64,000 nucleotides of DNA from an uncultured Christensenella sp. (GCA_910579205.1 CAJTTD010000004.1:118023-182022); one strand, 5' to 3'; shown: positions 17,006 to 26,518, counted from the first letter of the stretch. Notes: generated by a model from the sequence alone, not told the origin. Numbers and translations: made by a program.

Positions 17006-17125
17006 GTTACTCGCTCTTAACGGGGTTGCGGATAAGTATTGAAGTAGTTCAAACGTATCGCAAATGTAAGTCTTAGATGCGATTTAGATGTCGGTTTGTT
17101 CAAGCGTATTGCCGACGAGGTGAAA

Positions 17126-17437
17126 ATGAGTGCAAAGCGCAACAATTCATATTCGGGTGATATAACGTACGGGCACAATGTGCTGCGTTCTATTATTCGT
17201 TTGGCTGCGCAAGAGATAAGCGGTGTGGAATCGGTATGCGGCAGGGGCGTTAGGTGTTACATTGTGGGTGATACTATAGACGCCGATGTATATTTGGAAG
17301 TCAACAGCGAAGTGAGCTGTTCGGATATTGCGTTCAAGGTACAGGACAACATCAAAAAATCGGTCGAAACCATGACAGATTATAAAATGGGCGTAATCAA
17401 TATCAACATTATTTCCGTTAAATTTTTAAAACATTAG
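17126..17437 (+). CDS. Asp23/Gls24 family protein
   Basis: A 103-residue protein of the Asp23/Gls24 (DUF322) family with GDITYGHNVLRSIIRLAAQE and GVESVCGRGV, ending in VININIISVKF. Members are linked to envelope stress and often lie before nusB in Clostridia. ATG 17126, behind GAGGTG, is preferred over the upstream in-frame TTG at 17096. A second family member lies at 30161. Confidence 0.82.
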   Translation: MSAKRNNSYSGDITYGHNVLRSIIRLAAQEISGVESVCGRGVRCYIVGDTIDADVYLEVNSEVSCSDIAFKVQDNIKKSVETMTDYKMGVININIISVKFLKH

Positions 17438-17445
17438 GAGAAGCC

Positions 17446-17850
17446 ATGAAACGACGCGCCGCGCGCGAGATAGCATTCCGCTTGACATATGAAATGGTTA
17501 TGACGGGCGAGTTCAACGACGATACCAAGGAAGATCTGTTGACCGACGAACATGCCGATAAGGAATCTCGCGACTATATAGAAAGTACGATCGCGGGCAT
17601 TGCCGCGCACATAGACGAACTTAAAGATGTAATAGTCAAATATGCCAAGGGCTACGAATTGGAGCGCATATACAAGACCGATCTTGCCGCGCTGTACGTA
17701 GCATGCTACGAACTTCTGTTTACCGATACGCCCAAAGCCGTTGTCGCAAACGAAGCGGTGGAAATAGTAAAGACATATTCGGACGTGCAAAGTTACGCTT
17801 TTGTCAACGGTATACTTGCGTCCGTGATCAAAGAGGCATCGAATGGCTGA
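17446..17850 (+). CDS. nusB: Transcription antitermination protein NusB
   Basis: NusB acts with NusE (S10) in rRNA antitermination. The 134-residue all-helical protein opens with RRAAREIAFRLTYEM and ends with TYSDVQSYAFVNGILASVIK, both typical. AGGAG lies 7 nt before the ATG. The end overlaps folD by 8 nt. Confidence 0.94.
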   Translation: MKRRAAREIAFRLTYEMVMTGEFNDDTKEDLLTDEHADKESRDYIESTIAGIAAHIDELKDVIVKYAKGYELERIYKTDLAALYVACYELLFTDTPKAVVANEAVEIVKTYSDVQSYAFVNGILASVIKEASNG

Positions 17851-18688
17851 GATAATAGACGGTAAAGCGGTCGCGTCGCGCATCAAAGAAGAAGTCAAAG
17901 CTTGCGCCGATCGGTTTGAAAAACTCAAAGGGCGCAAGGTGGGGCTTGCAGTTGTAAAAGCGGGCGACGACCCCGCATCGGCTATTTATGTGCGCAATAA
18001 GATCAAGGCTTGCGAAGCGTGCAATATCTCTTCTTCGAGTTACTATCTCGACGGCAATGTAACGCAGTTGGAATTGACGGAACTTATAGACGCGCTTAAT
18101 GCCGACAGCAATATAGACGGTATTTTAGTGCAGCTTCCTTTGCCGAAACATATAGACGAGCGCGCCGTGCTGTCGCGTATTTCACCGGAGAAAGACGCGG
18201 ACGGGTTTCATGTCGTCAATGCGGGAAAGCTGTTTTTAGGCGAAAAAACCAAGTTTGTCGCATGCACTCCGTGCGGTATAATAGAGCTTATAAAGTCTAC
18301 GGGCGTAGATATTCGCGGAAAACACGCTGTAGTAGTAGGGCGCTCCAACATAGTAGGTAAGCCTATAGCCATGCTGCTATTGAGCAATGACGCAACGGTA
18401 ACGGTGTGCCATAGCCGCACTAAAGATCTTGCGGAAATTACACGCACCGCGGACATTCTCGTTGCTGCTGTCGGAAAAAAGCATTTGATAACAGCCGACA
18501 TGGTTAAAGCGGGTTCGATCGTTATAGACGTAGGCATGAACCGCGACGAGAGCGGCTTATACGGCGATGTGGATTTCGACGGCGTCAAACAAGTAGCGGG
18601 GTATATTACGCCCGTGCCCGGCGGCGTCGGACCCATGACGATCGCAATGCTGCTCCGCAACACGGTAAACGGTGCTTTAGATGAATAG
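17843..18688 (+). CDS. folD: Methylenetetrahydrofolate dehydrogenase/cyclohydrolase FolD
   Basis: FolD interconverts 5,10-methylene-, methenyl- and 10-formyl-tetrahydrofolate. The 281-residue protein has YVRNKIKACEACNI with the catalytic Lys, QLPLPKHID, the NADP-binding stretch VVGRSNIVGKPIAMLL and PGGVGPMTIAMLL near the C terminus. It overlaps nusB and xseA by 8 nt each. Confidence 0.96.
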   Translation: MAEIIDGKAVASRIKEEVKACADRFEKLKGRKVGLAVVKAGDDPASAIYVRNKIKACEACNISSSSYYLDGNVTQLELTELIDALNADSNIDGILVQLPLPKHIDERAVLSRISPEKDADGFHVVNAGKLFLGEKTKFVACTPCGIIELIKSTGVDIRGKHAVVVGRSNIVGKPIAMLLLSNDATVTVCHSRTKDLAEITRTADILVAAVGKKHLITADMVKAGSIVIDVGMNRDESGLYGDVDFDGVKQVAGYITPVPGGVGPMTIAMLLRNTVNGALDE

Positions 18689-19922
18689 ATCGATGACGGT
18701 GTCTCAACTGTCGGCGTATCTGAAAGGCGTATTCGACGACGAAGAACTGCTGCACGACGTTACGCTGACGGGCGAAGTCGCAGATATTTCGTACTCCGAC
18801 AAGCATACGTTTTTGGTGCTTGCGGACGGCAACTGTTCTATCAAATGCGTACATTTTTCATCGCGCGACGATATTGCAAAAGGCGTGCGCGTAGCAGTCA
18901 AAGGCAGCGTAGGGTTTTACGGCAAGCGCAGCAGCGTGTCGTTTAATTACAGCGAGTTTCTCTTATGCGGCGACGGCGATAAGAACGCGCGGCTTGCGGC
19001 GCTCAAACAAAAACTGTACGAGCGCGGCTATTTTGAAAACAGACCGCAGCTGCCTAAGTATATAGTCAACGTCGCGGTAATAACAAGTCCTGACGGCGCG
19101 GCTATCCGCGATTTTATGCGAGTAGTTGGCGATAAGTGTCCGTTTGTAAAGATCCGCGTCATTCCCGCGCGCGTTCAAGGCGAAGGCGCAGCGCGGCAGC
19201 TCGCGGAAGCAGTCAAAAGAGCGCAGTCGTATAAAACCGACACGCTTGTGCTTTGTCGCGGCGGCGGCAGCGACGAAGATCTCGATTGTTTTAACGATGA
19301 GGAATTGAGCGTCGCCGTTGCGCGATCGGCGATCCCCGTGATCTCCGCCGTCGGACATGAGATAGATTATACGCTGTGCGACTTTTGCGCGGGGACGCGA
19401 GCGGGAACGCCGTCTATCGCGGGAGAGATAGTAAACAGCAGAGCGCTTGCTCTCATAGACGATATTTATCGGTTGGCGGATAGCTGCCGCGCGGCGCTCG
19501 ACCGCAAGCTGGATATGCGCAAACGTTTGTTAGAACGGCTCAGTTCGGACGTAGTTCGCACGGCGCACGCGCATATATCGGACAGACGGCACGAAGCGGA
19601 GACTATAATTAGACGCGGCTGTTACGCAGCGGAAAAACGGATAGCGTTGAGATACGGCGAATTGACGGGCGTTGCTCGCAAAGCCGAATCGTCGTTAGTG
19701 CGGGCTTTGGAAAGAAAGCGCGAAAAAATGAACCGTCTTTCGGCGCTTACCGCCGCGCTCGATCCCAATAGGATAATCAAGATCGGATATGCCGCAGTAC
19801 TTCGCGACAAAAACAAAATAACAAGTGCGAGCGAACTTAATGGCGGCGACAAGATACGATTGGTATTCGCCGACGGAACGGCGACTGCGACCGTGGATAA
19901 AGTTATACGGAACGAGGTTTGA
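18681..19922 (+). CDS. xseA: Exodeoxyribonuclease VII large subunit
   Basis: XseA is the catalytic subunit of exonuclease VII, which degrades single-stranded DNA. The 413-residue protein has the N-terminal OB domain (about 1-100) and the catalytic region with VITSPDGAAIRDF, RGGGSDEDLDCFND and SAVGHEIDYTLCDF. A helical coiled tail and a C-terminal beta segment follow. It is followed immediately by xseB. Confidence 0.96.
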   Translation: MNRSMTVSQLSAYLKGVFDDEELLHDVTLTGEVADISYSDKHTFLVLADGNCSIKCVHFSSRDDIAKGVRVAVKGSVGFYGKRSSVSFNYSEFLLCGDGDKNARLAALKQKLYERGYFENRPQLPKYIVNVAVITSPDGAAIRDFMRVVGDKCPFVKIRVIPARVQGEGAARQLAEAVKRAQSYKTDTLVLCRGGGSDEDLDCFNDEELSVAVARSAIPVISAVGHEIDYTLCDFCAGTRAGTPSIAGEIVNSRALALIDDIYRLADSCRAALDRKLDMRKRLLERLSSDVVRTAHAHISDRRHEAETIIRRGCYAAEKRIALRYGELTGVARKAESSLVRALERKREKMNRLSALTAALDPNRIIKIGYAAVLRDKNKITSASELNGGDKIRLVFADGTATATVDKVIRNEV

Positions 19923-19923
19923 T

Positions 19924-20169
19924 ATGGACGAAGATAAAAAAGAGATCACTTGCATCGATTATGAGAGCAAGCTCGACGAATTGCAAAAAGTTGTAGACAA
20001 GCTCGAGTCGGATGTATCTCTCCAAGAAAGCATGCGCCTTTTTGAAAGCGGGATAAAACTTACAAAAGAGTGTATCGACGAGCTTGACCGCACGCAAGCG
20101 CGCGTAAACGATCTTAAAGATCAGCTCGACGCTATACTCAGACGCGGATCGGTGGACGGAAATGAGTAG
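19924..20169 (+). CDS. xseB: Exodeoxyribonuclease VII small subunit
   Basis: An 81-residue helical protein with YESKLDELQKVVDKLES and SLQESMRLFESGIKL, the hallmarks of XseB. The ATG lies directly after the xseA TGA. The longer in-frame extension upstream runs inside xseA and is rejected. Its end overlaps ispA by 8 nt. Confidence 0.94.
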   Translation: MDEDKKEITCIDYESKLDELQKVVDKLESDVSLQESMRLFESGIKLTKECIDELDRTQARVNDLKDQLDAILRRGSVDGNE

Positions 20170-21091
20170 CCAATCTTATGAGACCCGCCTTAACGAATGG
20201 CGTGAGCAGATCGATCTGTGCATAAAAGACGAATTGCGTTCGAGTATTTATCCCGAAGAATTCAAGGAGATACTCGACTACGCATTGTTTCCCGGCGGCA
20301 AACGGTTGCGTCCCGTGCTTTTTTTGGAATGGCATAGTCTGACTGCGCCGCCCGATGAGCGAGCATTGAAGTTTGCGTGCGCGATAGAAATAATGCATTG
20401 CTATTCGCTTGTGCACGATGACATGCCTTGCATGGATAACGACGATGTAAGACGCGGCAAGCCGTCGTTGCATAAGAAATACGGCGAAGGCAAAGCTTTG
20501 CTTGCGGGCGACGCTTTGCTCAATATGGCGTACCGCATGTTGGCGGAAGCCGCCGACACCGAAAACAGAATGGTTCTCAACAGATTGGTTTCATACTTCG
20601 GCGGCGACGGCGGAATAATACACGGGCAGTACCTTGATCTGTACGGCAATGCGTCCGATATTAACGAGCTTATGAAGATGTACGCCAAAAAGACGGCTGC
20701 TCTCATATCTGTCGCATGCGTAACCGGGTATTTGTTTCCGATGTACTCTTTCGATCTTAATATTTCGGATATTCTCAATTATGTCGATACTACGGAGCGC
20801 ATGGGCGCCGATCGATTTGCCGATCCGCAAAGCGCCGCCGCGGTGCTGTTCGGAGAAACGATAAAGTTCGGAGTGTCGTTCGGAATAGCGTTCCAGATAT
20901 ATGACGATCTTTCGGAATATATAAGCGGCGAACGATCCGACGGAACGACCGTCATAGATTACATGGATCTCGAAGAAGCCAAAAAGCTTTTGAACGAATA
21001 TTTAAATCTTGCTATATCAACGCTGGATAATTATTACGATGCGGATACGCGCTATATACGCGAAATTGCCAAAAGTATAGTGATAGTATGA
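20162..21091 (+). CDS. ispA: Polyprenyl (farnesyl/geranyl) diphosphate synthase
   Basis: A trans-prenyltransferase of 309 residues that condenses isopentenyl diphosphate with allylic diphosphates. The first Asp-rich motif is DDMPCMDNDD, with GGKRLRP before it and HKKYGEGKALLAGD after it. The second Asp-rich motif reads YDDLSEY, whereas most relatives have DDILD, so the last Asp is replaced by Glu. The region before it also carries an extended loop (about residues 200-240). It sits between xseB and dxs, the usual place. Confidence 0.9.
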   Translation: MSSQSYETRLNEWREQIDLCIKDELRSSIYPEEFKEILDYALFPGGKRLRPVLFLEWHSLTAPPDERALKFACAIEIMHCYSLVHDDMPCMDNDDVRRGKPSLHKKYGEGKALLAGDALLNMAYRMLAEAADTENRMVLNRLVSYFGGDGGIIHGQYLDLYGNASDINELMKMYAKKTAALISVACVTGYLFPMYSFDLNISDILNYVDTTERMGADRFADPQSAAAVLFGETIKFGVSFGIAFQIYDDLSEYISGERSDGTTVIDYMDLEEAKKLLNEYLNLAISTLDNYYDADTRYIREIAKSIVIV

Positions 21092-21108
21092 CGGTTCGAT
21101 AGGAGACA

Positions 21109-22923
21109 ATGGATCGGTTTGAAGTCAAAACGCCGCAAGACCTTAAGCGGCTCGATATCGGAGAATTAGGCGACGTTGCAGACAGCATTCGCTCGCGCAT
21201 AGTGGAGACCGTGGAGAACAACGGCGGACATTTGTCGTCCAATCTCGGCACGGTCGAATTGACTGTTGCTCTTCACTATGTTTTCGATTGTCCGCGTGAT
21301 AAATTCGTGTTCGATGTGGGACATCAATCATACGCGCATAAGATTTTGACAGGTCGCGGCGATGCGTTTTCGGGGTTGCGCAAGGACGGCGGCATATCTG
21401 GCTTCCCGCGGCCGAGCGAGAGCGAGTACGATTCTTTCGGCGCGGGGCATGCGTCTACATCGCTGTCCGTGGCGCTCGGTCTGGCGCAAGCTATGCAAGT
21501 AAACGGCGAGAGCGGGCGCTCTATAGCCGTTATAGGCGACGGCGCGTTGACGGGCGGTATGGCATACGAGGCGCTCAATGCCATAGGCAGCGAAAAACTG
21601 CCTGTGATAATAGTACTCAACGACAACGAGATGTCCATAAGCAAAAACGTCGGGGCTATGAGCAAATACCTTACGCGTTTGCGCGTCAGTAAAAGATACA
21701 CGCGAGTAAAAAACGAGATAAAGCGGGCAGTCTCTATAATACCGCTCTTTGGCGACGGGGCTATGCATTTGCTCAACAAGGGCAAAAAATTGTTAAAGCG
21801 CATAGTGCTTTCCAACAAGGTTTTCGAGGCTATAGGCGTGTCGTATTACGGACCGTTTGACGGACACAATATAAAAGAGCTTGTAGAGGTTTTCGGGCAA
21901 GTAAAAAATATGGACGGACCGTCGCTCGTACATGTTATAACGGAAAAGGGACACGGTCTTAAGAGCGCTATAAAAGACAGAGAGCATTCTCACGGCATCT
22001 CGGCTTTCAGCGCCAAAAACGAAATGATGTTTTCCGATGTTTTGGGCGAGTTTTTGACGGATGCGACAAAGAACGATAAAAGAATTACCGCTGTTACAGC
22101 GGCGATGGCTATAGGAACGGGGCTGGAGAAATTTTCCAAGGCGTTCCCCGAAAATTTCAAAGATGTGGGCATTGCCGAAGAGCATGCGGTTACGTATTGC
22201 GCGGCGCTCGCCGCGGGCGGACTAAAGCCGTATTTTGCCGTGTATTCCACATTTTTGCAGCGCGGCTTCGATCAAATTATTCATGACGTTTGCATCGATA
22301 AATATCCTGTTACGTTTTGTGTGGACAGAGCGGGCGTTGTGGGTTCGGACGGCGTTACGCATCAAGGCGTTTTCGATCTCGGTTATCTTACGATGATACC
22401 CAACATGACGGTAATGTGTCCTACAGACGGCGAAGAATTTCGCGCTATGCTCCATTTTTCTCTCGATTTCGGCGCGCCGCTCGCTATCAGATATCCGCGT
22501 TCGTACGAATGCTCGCGCGCCCATGCGCCGATAGAATACGGCAAATGGGAAAAAATCAAGACGTCGAGATCTAAGGTATATGTGCTTTGCGCGGGCGGAC
22601 GCGCGCTCGCTATTGCGGAAAATGCCGATAAAAGCGTTGATATAAATATAGTCAACGCGCGTTTCGTAAAGCCGCTCGACACCGAATTTTTGGATAAGAT
22701 AAATAAGAGCGGCGTTCATATAGTAACAGTCGAGGACAATGCAGCACGCGGCGGATTCGGACAGAGCGTATTGGCGTATCTAAACGGTAAAGGTTTAAAG
22801 GCGCGCGTGAGTATATTAGCGCACGTAGATAAGTTTATTGACGATAGGAGCGTGGTCGGCGCATTGGCACGGTCGGGACTTACCGAAGAAAATTTGATCA
22901 ATACGGTGAAAAGCCTTGAATAA
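21109..22923 (+). CDS. dxs: 1-deoxy-D-xylulose-5-phosphate synthase
   Basis: Dxs is the first enzyme of the MEP isoprenoid pathway and condenses pyruvate with glyceraldehyde 3-phosphate using thiamine diphosphate. The 604-residue protein has DVGHQSYAHKILTGR, the cofactor motif GDGALTGGMAYEALN, VGIAEEHAVTYCA with the catalytic Glu, and a transketolase C domain with FVKPLD. AGGAG precedes the ATG. It works upstream of ispH, which is encoded at 54690. Confidence 0.96.
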   Translation: MDRFEVKTPQDLKRLDIGELGDVADSIRSRIVETVENNGGHLSSNLGTVELTVALHYVFDCPRDKFVFDVGHQSYAHKILTGRGDAFSGLRKDGGISGFPRPSESEYDSFGAGHASTSLSVALGLAQAMQVNGESGRSIAVIGDGALTGGMAYEALNAIGSEKLPVIIVLNDNEMSISKNVGAMSKYLTRLRVSKRYTRVKNEIKRAVSIIPLFGDGAMHLLNKGKKLLKRIVLSNKVFEAIGVSYYGPFDGHNIKELVEVFGQVKNMDGPSLVHVITEKGHGLKSAIKDREHSHGISAFSAKNEMMFSDVLGEFLTDATKNDKRITAVTAAMAIGTGLEKFSKAFPENFKDVGIAEEHAVTYCAALAAGGLKPYFAVYSTFLQRGFDQIIHDVCIDKYPVTFCVDRAGVVGSDGVTHQGVFDLGYLTMIPNMTVMCPTDGEEFRAMLHFSLDFGAPLAIRYPRSYECSRAHAPIEYGKWEKIKTSRSKVYVLCAGGRALAIAENADKSVDINIVNARFVKPLDTEFLDKINKSGVHIVTVEDNAARGGFGQSVLAYLNGKGLKARVSILAHVDKFIDDRSVVGALARSGLTEENLINTVKSLE

Positions 22924-22944
22924 TACGGAAAAACGGAGTATAAT
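22916..22944 (+). promoter_or_regulatory. sigma-A promoter giving a leaderless nadK mRNA
   Basis: TTGAAT at 22916-22921 and TATAAT at 22939-22944 are spaced by 17 nt. The nadK ATG begins at 22951, 6 nt after the -10 box, exactly where transcription should start. Confidence 0.65.
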
Positions 22945-22950
22945 GTCGTT

Positions 22951-23745
22951 ATGAAAATCGGCATTTATACTAATCCGAATAAAGACGCGGACGGTTCGGC
23001 TTACCGCGCGGTCATGCAAGCGGCGGAAAAATACGGGATTACCGCACAGTCTTTCGATCTTAAAGATAACTACGACTTTGTTGTTTCGATTGGCGGCGAC
23101 GGAACTATATTACGTATCGCCAAACACTGCGCAAAGCAAAACATGCCCATACTCGGCGTAAATAAAGGCACGGTCGGGTTTTTGACGGAGGTCGAAGCGT
23201 CCGATATAGAAAGATCGATCGAACGGCTCATTTCCCGCGACTACATACTCGAACGCCGAGCTTTGCTCGACGCGTGCTTACACGGCGATCATCACTATGC
23301 GCTCAACGACGTTGTGATATCGCGCGCTGGCAGCGGCAGAATGATAACTATGGAAGTGCATGTAAACGACGAGATAATAGATAGATTCACATGCGACGGT
23401 TATATTGCGTGCACGCCCACGGGCTCTACGGCATATTCGCTGTCGGCGGGCGGGTCGGTCATTGGTCCTAATACCCCCGTTATAGCGCTTACGCCTATAA
23501 ACCCGCACACATTGCGCACGCGCCCTATAGTAGTGGGGTCGTTTGAAAAGATCTCTATGAAATATTCGGGAGAAGGACAAGCCAGTCTTTTTGTTGACGG
23601 GGACAATGCGGTGCGCCTTGATTGCGGCGATGTAGTTACCGTAACGGGTTGGGATAAAAGCGCGTTGTTTGTGCGGTTCGATTCGGAAAGCTTTTACTCG
23701 AGGTTGCTCAGTAAGCTCAATTCGTGGTCGGCGGCGGAGGATTAA
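22951..23745 (+). CDS. nadK: NAD kinase
   Basis: NadK phosphorylates NAD to NADP. The 264-residue protein has SIGGDGTILRIAKH, LGVNKGTVGFLTEV, ALNDVVISR and CTPTGSTAYSLSAGG. A GGAG lies 13 nt or more before the ATG, too far to act well, and a strong promoter ends 6 nt before the start. The gene takes the place held by tlyA and argR in Bacillus between dxs and recN, and neither of those is present here. Confidence 0.95.
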   Translation: MKIGIYTNPNKDADGSAYRAVMQAAEKYGITAQSFDLKDNYDFVVSIGGDGTILRIAKHCAKQNMPILGVNKGTVGFLTEVEASDIERSIERLISRDYILERRALLDACLHGDHHYALNDVVISRAGSGRMITMEVHVNDEIIDRFTCDGYIACTPTGSTAYSLSAGGSVIGPNTPVIALTPINPHTLRTRPIVVGSFEKISMKYSGEGQASLFVDGDNAVRLDCGDVVTVTGWDKSALFVRFDSESFYSRLLSKLNSWSAAED

Positions 23746-25440
23746 ATGCTCACACGTATCACTATACATAATTTGGCGTTGATACGCGATCTGGAAATAG
23801 AATTCAGTCCCGAACTCAACGTGTTTACGGGAGAAACGGGCGCGGGAAAATCTATAATAGTTGATTCGCTGATGCTGCTTATAGGCGCGCGATACGATAA
23901 ATCCCTTTTAAAGTTCGGCGAAGACAAGGGCTTTGTGGAGGGCGTTTTTTCGTGTGAAGACCGCCGTCCGATAGTAGATATGGGGCTTGACGACGAGGAC
24001 GGAATGCTTATCGTTACTCGGCGGTTTTTTAAAGACGGGCGAAACGATATTCGCGTAAACGGCAGACAGATAACTACGTCCATGCTGCGCGAGTTGATGA
24101 GCAATTACGTCGATATTTACGGGCAGAACGAATATCAATCGTTGCTTCGCGTTACCGAGCAGCGCAAGATACTTGATTATTTTGTATTCAAACAGAACGA
24201 TGCGCCGTTAAAAACGCAAAGAGAGTTGTATAACGAATATAAAAAAGTGCGGGCGGAAATGGAATCGCTCGGCGACGAAACGGCTCGCGCGCAGAAGATA
24301 GACATATTGAGATACCAGATCGACGAGATAGAGGCGGCGGCAGTAACTGCGGACGAAGAGCAGTCGCTTATTGATAGGCGGCATCTTTTGATGTCGTCCG
24401 AACGGATAAAAACGTCGCTTGCCGATTGCGTAAACGCGCTCGACGGCGACGGCGGCGCGGTTTCTCAAATATCGGACGCGTCGCGCGCGGTATCGGCGGT
24501 CTCGTCGTTCGGCGATAATTATGCATCGTTGTTCGAGAGACTGCGTTCGGTGTCTATAGAACTCGACGACATTGCGGATAGTTTGAAAGACGAGCTTGAC
24601 AGTATGGATTCGGGCGAGCGCGAGCTGGACGCAGTGCAAGCGCGGCTCGACAAGATACGCGCGCTTAAAAACAAGTACGGTCCGTTCGATTCTATGCAAA
24701 AGTTTTTGGCTTCCGCAAAAGAGGAACTTTCGAAAGCGGAAAACGGAGCGGAGATATACGCCGAACTCGACAAAAAAGAGCGCGAGCTTAAGAAAAAGCT
24801 TTACGAAAATTGCGTAAATCTTTCTCAAATGCGCCGCGACGGCGCAAAGTCTATGGGCGATCGCATAATCGGCGAGCTTAACGACCTCGGCATGTCGGGA
24901 TCGCGGTTTGAAGCGGTGTTCGAGCCGATGCCGAATGAGGAAAATTTCACGAACAAAGTAGGCGCGGGCGGTTTCGACGAGTGCGAATTTTATTTGAGTC
25001 CAAATGCCGGTCAGCCGCTTTTGCCGCTTGCCAAGATAATATCGGGCGGCGAAATGTCGCGCTTTATGCTGGCGATCAAGCTTATCACGGGCGATCTCGG
25101 CGGCATAGGCACGATGATATTCGATGAGATCGACACGGGCATAAGCGGCGCGATAGGACTTGAAGTCGCTAAAAAACTGTGCAAGCTTTCGCGCGGAAGG
25201 CAAGTGCTTTGCGTTACGCACTTACCGCAGATAGCGGCAATGGCGGATGCGCACTTATATATCGAAAAGTCGGACGCGGGCGGCGATACCGTTACAAGCG
25301 TTACGCCTTTGGATAGGTCGGGGCGTATAGGCGAAATATCGCGTCTTTCGGGAAGCAAGGGCGTATCGAGTTCTTCGACCCGCAATGCGGAAGAAATGAA
25401 AGACTGGAGCGACGAGTTTAAGCGCGGTCTGTCCGCATAA
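23746..25440 (+). CDS. recN: DNA repair protein RecN
   Basis: RecN is an SMC-like ATPase in double-strand-break repair. The 564-residue protein has Walker A TGETGAGKSIIVDS, a central coiled coil (about 150-370), the signature SGGEMSRFMLAIKLI and Walker B MIFDEIDTGISG. A VTHLPQIAAMAD loop follows. The neighbour order recN-spoIVB is classical in spore formers. GGAGG precedes the ATG. Confidence 0.96.
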   Translation: MLTRITIHNLALIRDLEIEFSPELNVFTGETGAGKSIIVDSLMLLIGARYDKSLLKFGEDKGFVEGVFSCEDRRPIVDMGLDDEDGMLIVTRRFFKDGRNDIRVNGRQITTSMLRELMSNYVDIYGQNEYQSLLRVTEQRKILDYFVFKQNDAPLKTQRELYNEYKKVRAEMESLGDETARAQKIDILRYQIDEIEAAAVTADEEQSLIDRRHLLMSSERIKTSLADCVNALDGDGGAVSQISDASRAVSAVSSFGDNYASLFERLRSVSIELDDIADSLKDELDSMDSGERELDAVQARLDKIRALKNKYGPFDSMQKFLASAKEELSKAENGAEIYAELDKKERELKKKLYENCVNLSQMRRDGAKSMGDRIIGELNDLGMSGSRFEAVFEPMPNEENFTNKVGAGGFDECEFYLSPNAGQPLLPLAKIISGGEMSRFMLAIKLITGDLGGIGTMIFDEIDTGISGAIGLEVAKKLCKLSRGRQVLCVTHLPQIAAMADAHLYIEKSDAGGDTVTSVTPLDRSGRIGEISRLSGSKGVSSSSTRNAEEMKDWSDEFKRGLSA

Positions 25441-25480
25441 GCTAAAATGTCTTGATTGTCGAATATTGCCGAAAAAACGC

Positions 25481-25508
25481 CGATAATATACACAATTTAC
25501 GCATATTA
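25481..25508 (+). promoter_or_regulatory. Possible sigma-G-type promoter of spoIVB
   Basis: CGATA at 25481-25485 and CATATTA at 25502-25508 with a 16-nt gap resemble the forespore sigma-G pattern. In Bacillus spoIVB is read by sigma-F and sigma-G. The match is partial. Confidence 0.3.
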
Positions 25509-25537
25509 TTCTGTAAGACGCAAAAACTATTTTTCGT

Positions 25538-26518
25538 ATGAAAAAATTGCGTGTTATCATATGTTTGCTTATTTGCGCCGTACTTGTCGTATGCGGTACG
25601 CCGCAGCAAGCCAAAGCGGAATCGGAGAGCGTATATTTGGGCGGTTTTTCGGTAGGTATATCGCTCGATATCGGCGGATTATTGGTTGAAAGCGTTTCGG
25701 GAGTGGAAACGGAGTACGGACTTGCTACGGTTGACGGACTGCGTCGCGGCGATATTATTCGCCGTATCGACGGAACGGAAGTCAAGCGCGTGAGCGAAAT
25801 GCAAGAATTGTTGTTGGGTAAAGACTGTGTAACAGTGCGTTTGCTAAGAGACGGCGATGAGTTGGATGTAGAAGTTAAACCAATAACGGAGATTTACAGC
25901 AATAAGCCGCGTTTAGGTATAAAAGTAAAGGAAAAAATATACGGCGTGGGTACGGTTACGTTTGTTCGTCAAAATGGGCGTTACGCCGCGCTCGGACATG
26001 AAATATACGACTCGGAAACGGACACGCATATTCCGATCTGCGACGGCAAGATACATGCATGCAAGATAATCGGAGTCAAACAAGGTAAAAAAGGCGAGGC
26101 GGGCGCTATACTCGCTTCGATCATTGCCGATTCTGTATACGGCACGGTCAACTGTAATAACAATTTCGGCATATCGGGGCATTACGATTGCGACAAATAC
26201 AAAGACGAGATCATAGAAATTGCGGACAGAAGCGAAGTAAAACCGGGCGCGGCACAAATACGCACTACTATAGACAATAAGCCCGAATATTTCGACGTGG
26301 AAATAATCAAAGCATCGCACCAGAGCGGCAGAAAAGAAAAGGGGATCGTATTCAGAGTTACTGACAAGCGTTTGCTCGATCTTACGGGAGGTGTAGTGCG
26401 CGGTATGAGCGGTTCGCCCATCATACAAAACGGAAAACTCGTCGGGGCTGTAACACACGTGTTCTTGAACGATTTTACAAAAGGCTACGGCGTATATGCC
26501 GATTGTCTGAATAAATAA
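25538..26518 (+). CDS. spoIVB: SpoIVB peptidase (S55 family)
   Basis: SpoIVB is the forespore serine protease that signals for pro-sigma-K activation. The 326-residue protein has an N-terminal signal-like helix, a PDZ domain (about 45-120) and a trypsin-like domain with RYAALGHEIYD (catalytic His) and VVRGMSGSPIIQNGKLVGAV (catalytic Ser). No clear Shine-Dalgarno site precedes the ATG. It lies after recN as expected, but the gene following it is not a full-length spo0A. Confidence 0.94.
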   Translation: MKKLRVIICLLICAVLVVCGTPQQAKAESESVYLGGFSVGISLDIGGLLVESVSGVETEYGLATVDGLRRGDIIRRIDGTEVKRVSEMQELLLGKDCVTVRLLRDGDELDVEVKPITEIYSNKPRLGIKVKEKIYGVGTVTFVRQNGRYAALGHEIYDSETDTHIPICDGKIHACKIIGVKQGKKGEAGAILASIIADSVYGTVNCNNNFGISGHYDCDKYKDEIIEIADRSEVKPGAAQIRTTIDNKPEYFDVEIIKASHQSGRKEKGIVFRVTDKRLLDLTGGVVRGMSGSPIIQNGKLVGAVTHVFLNDFTKGYGVYADCLNK

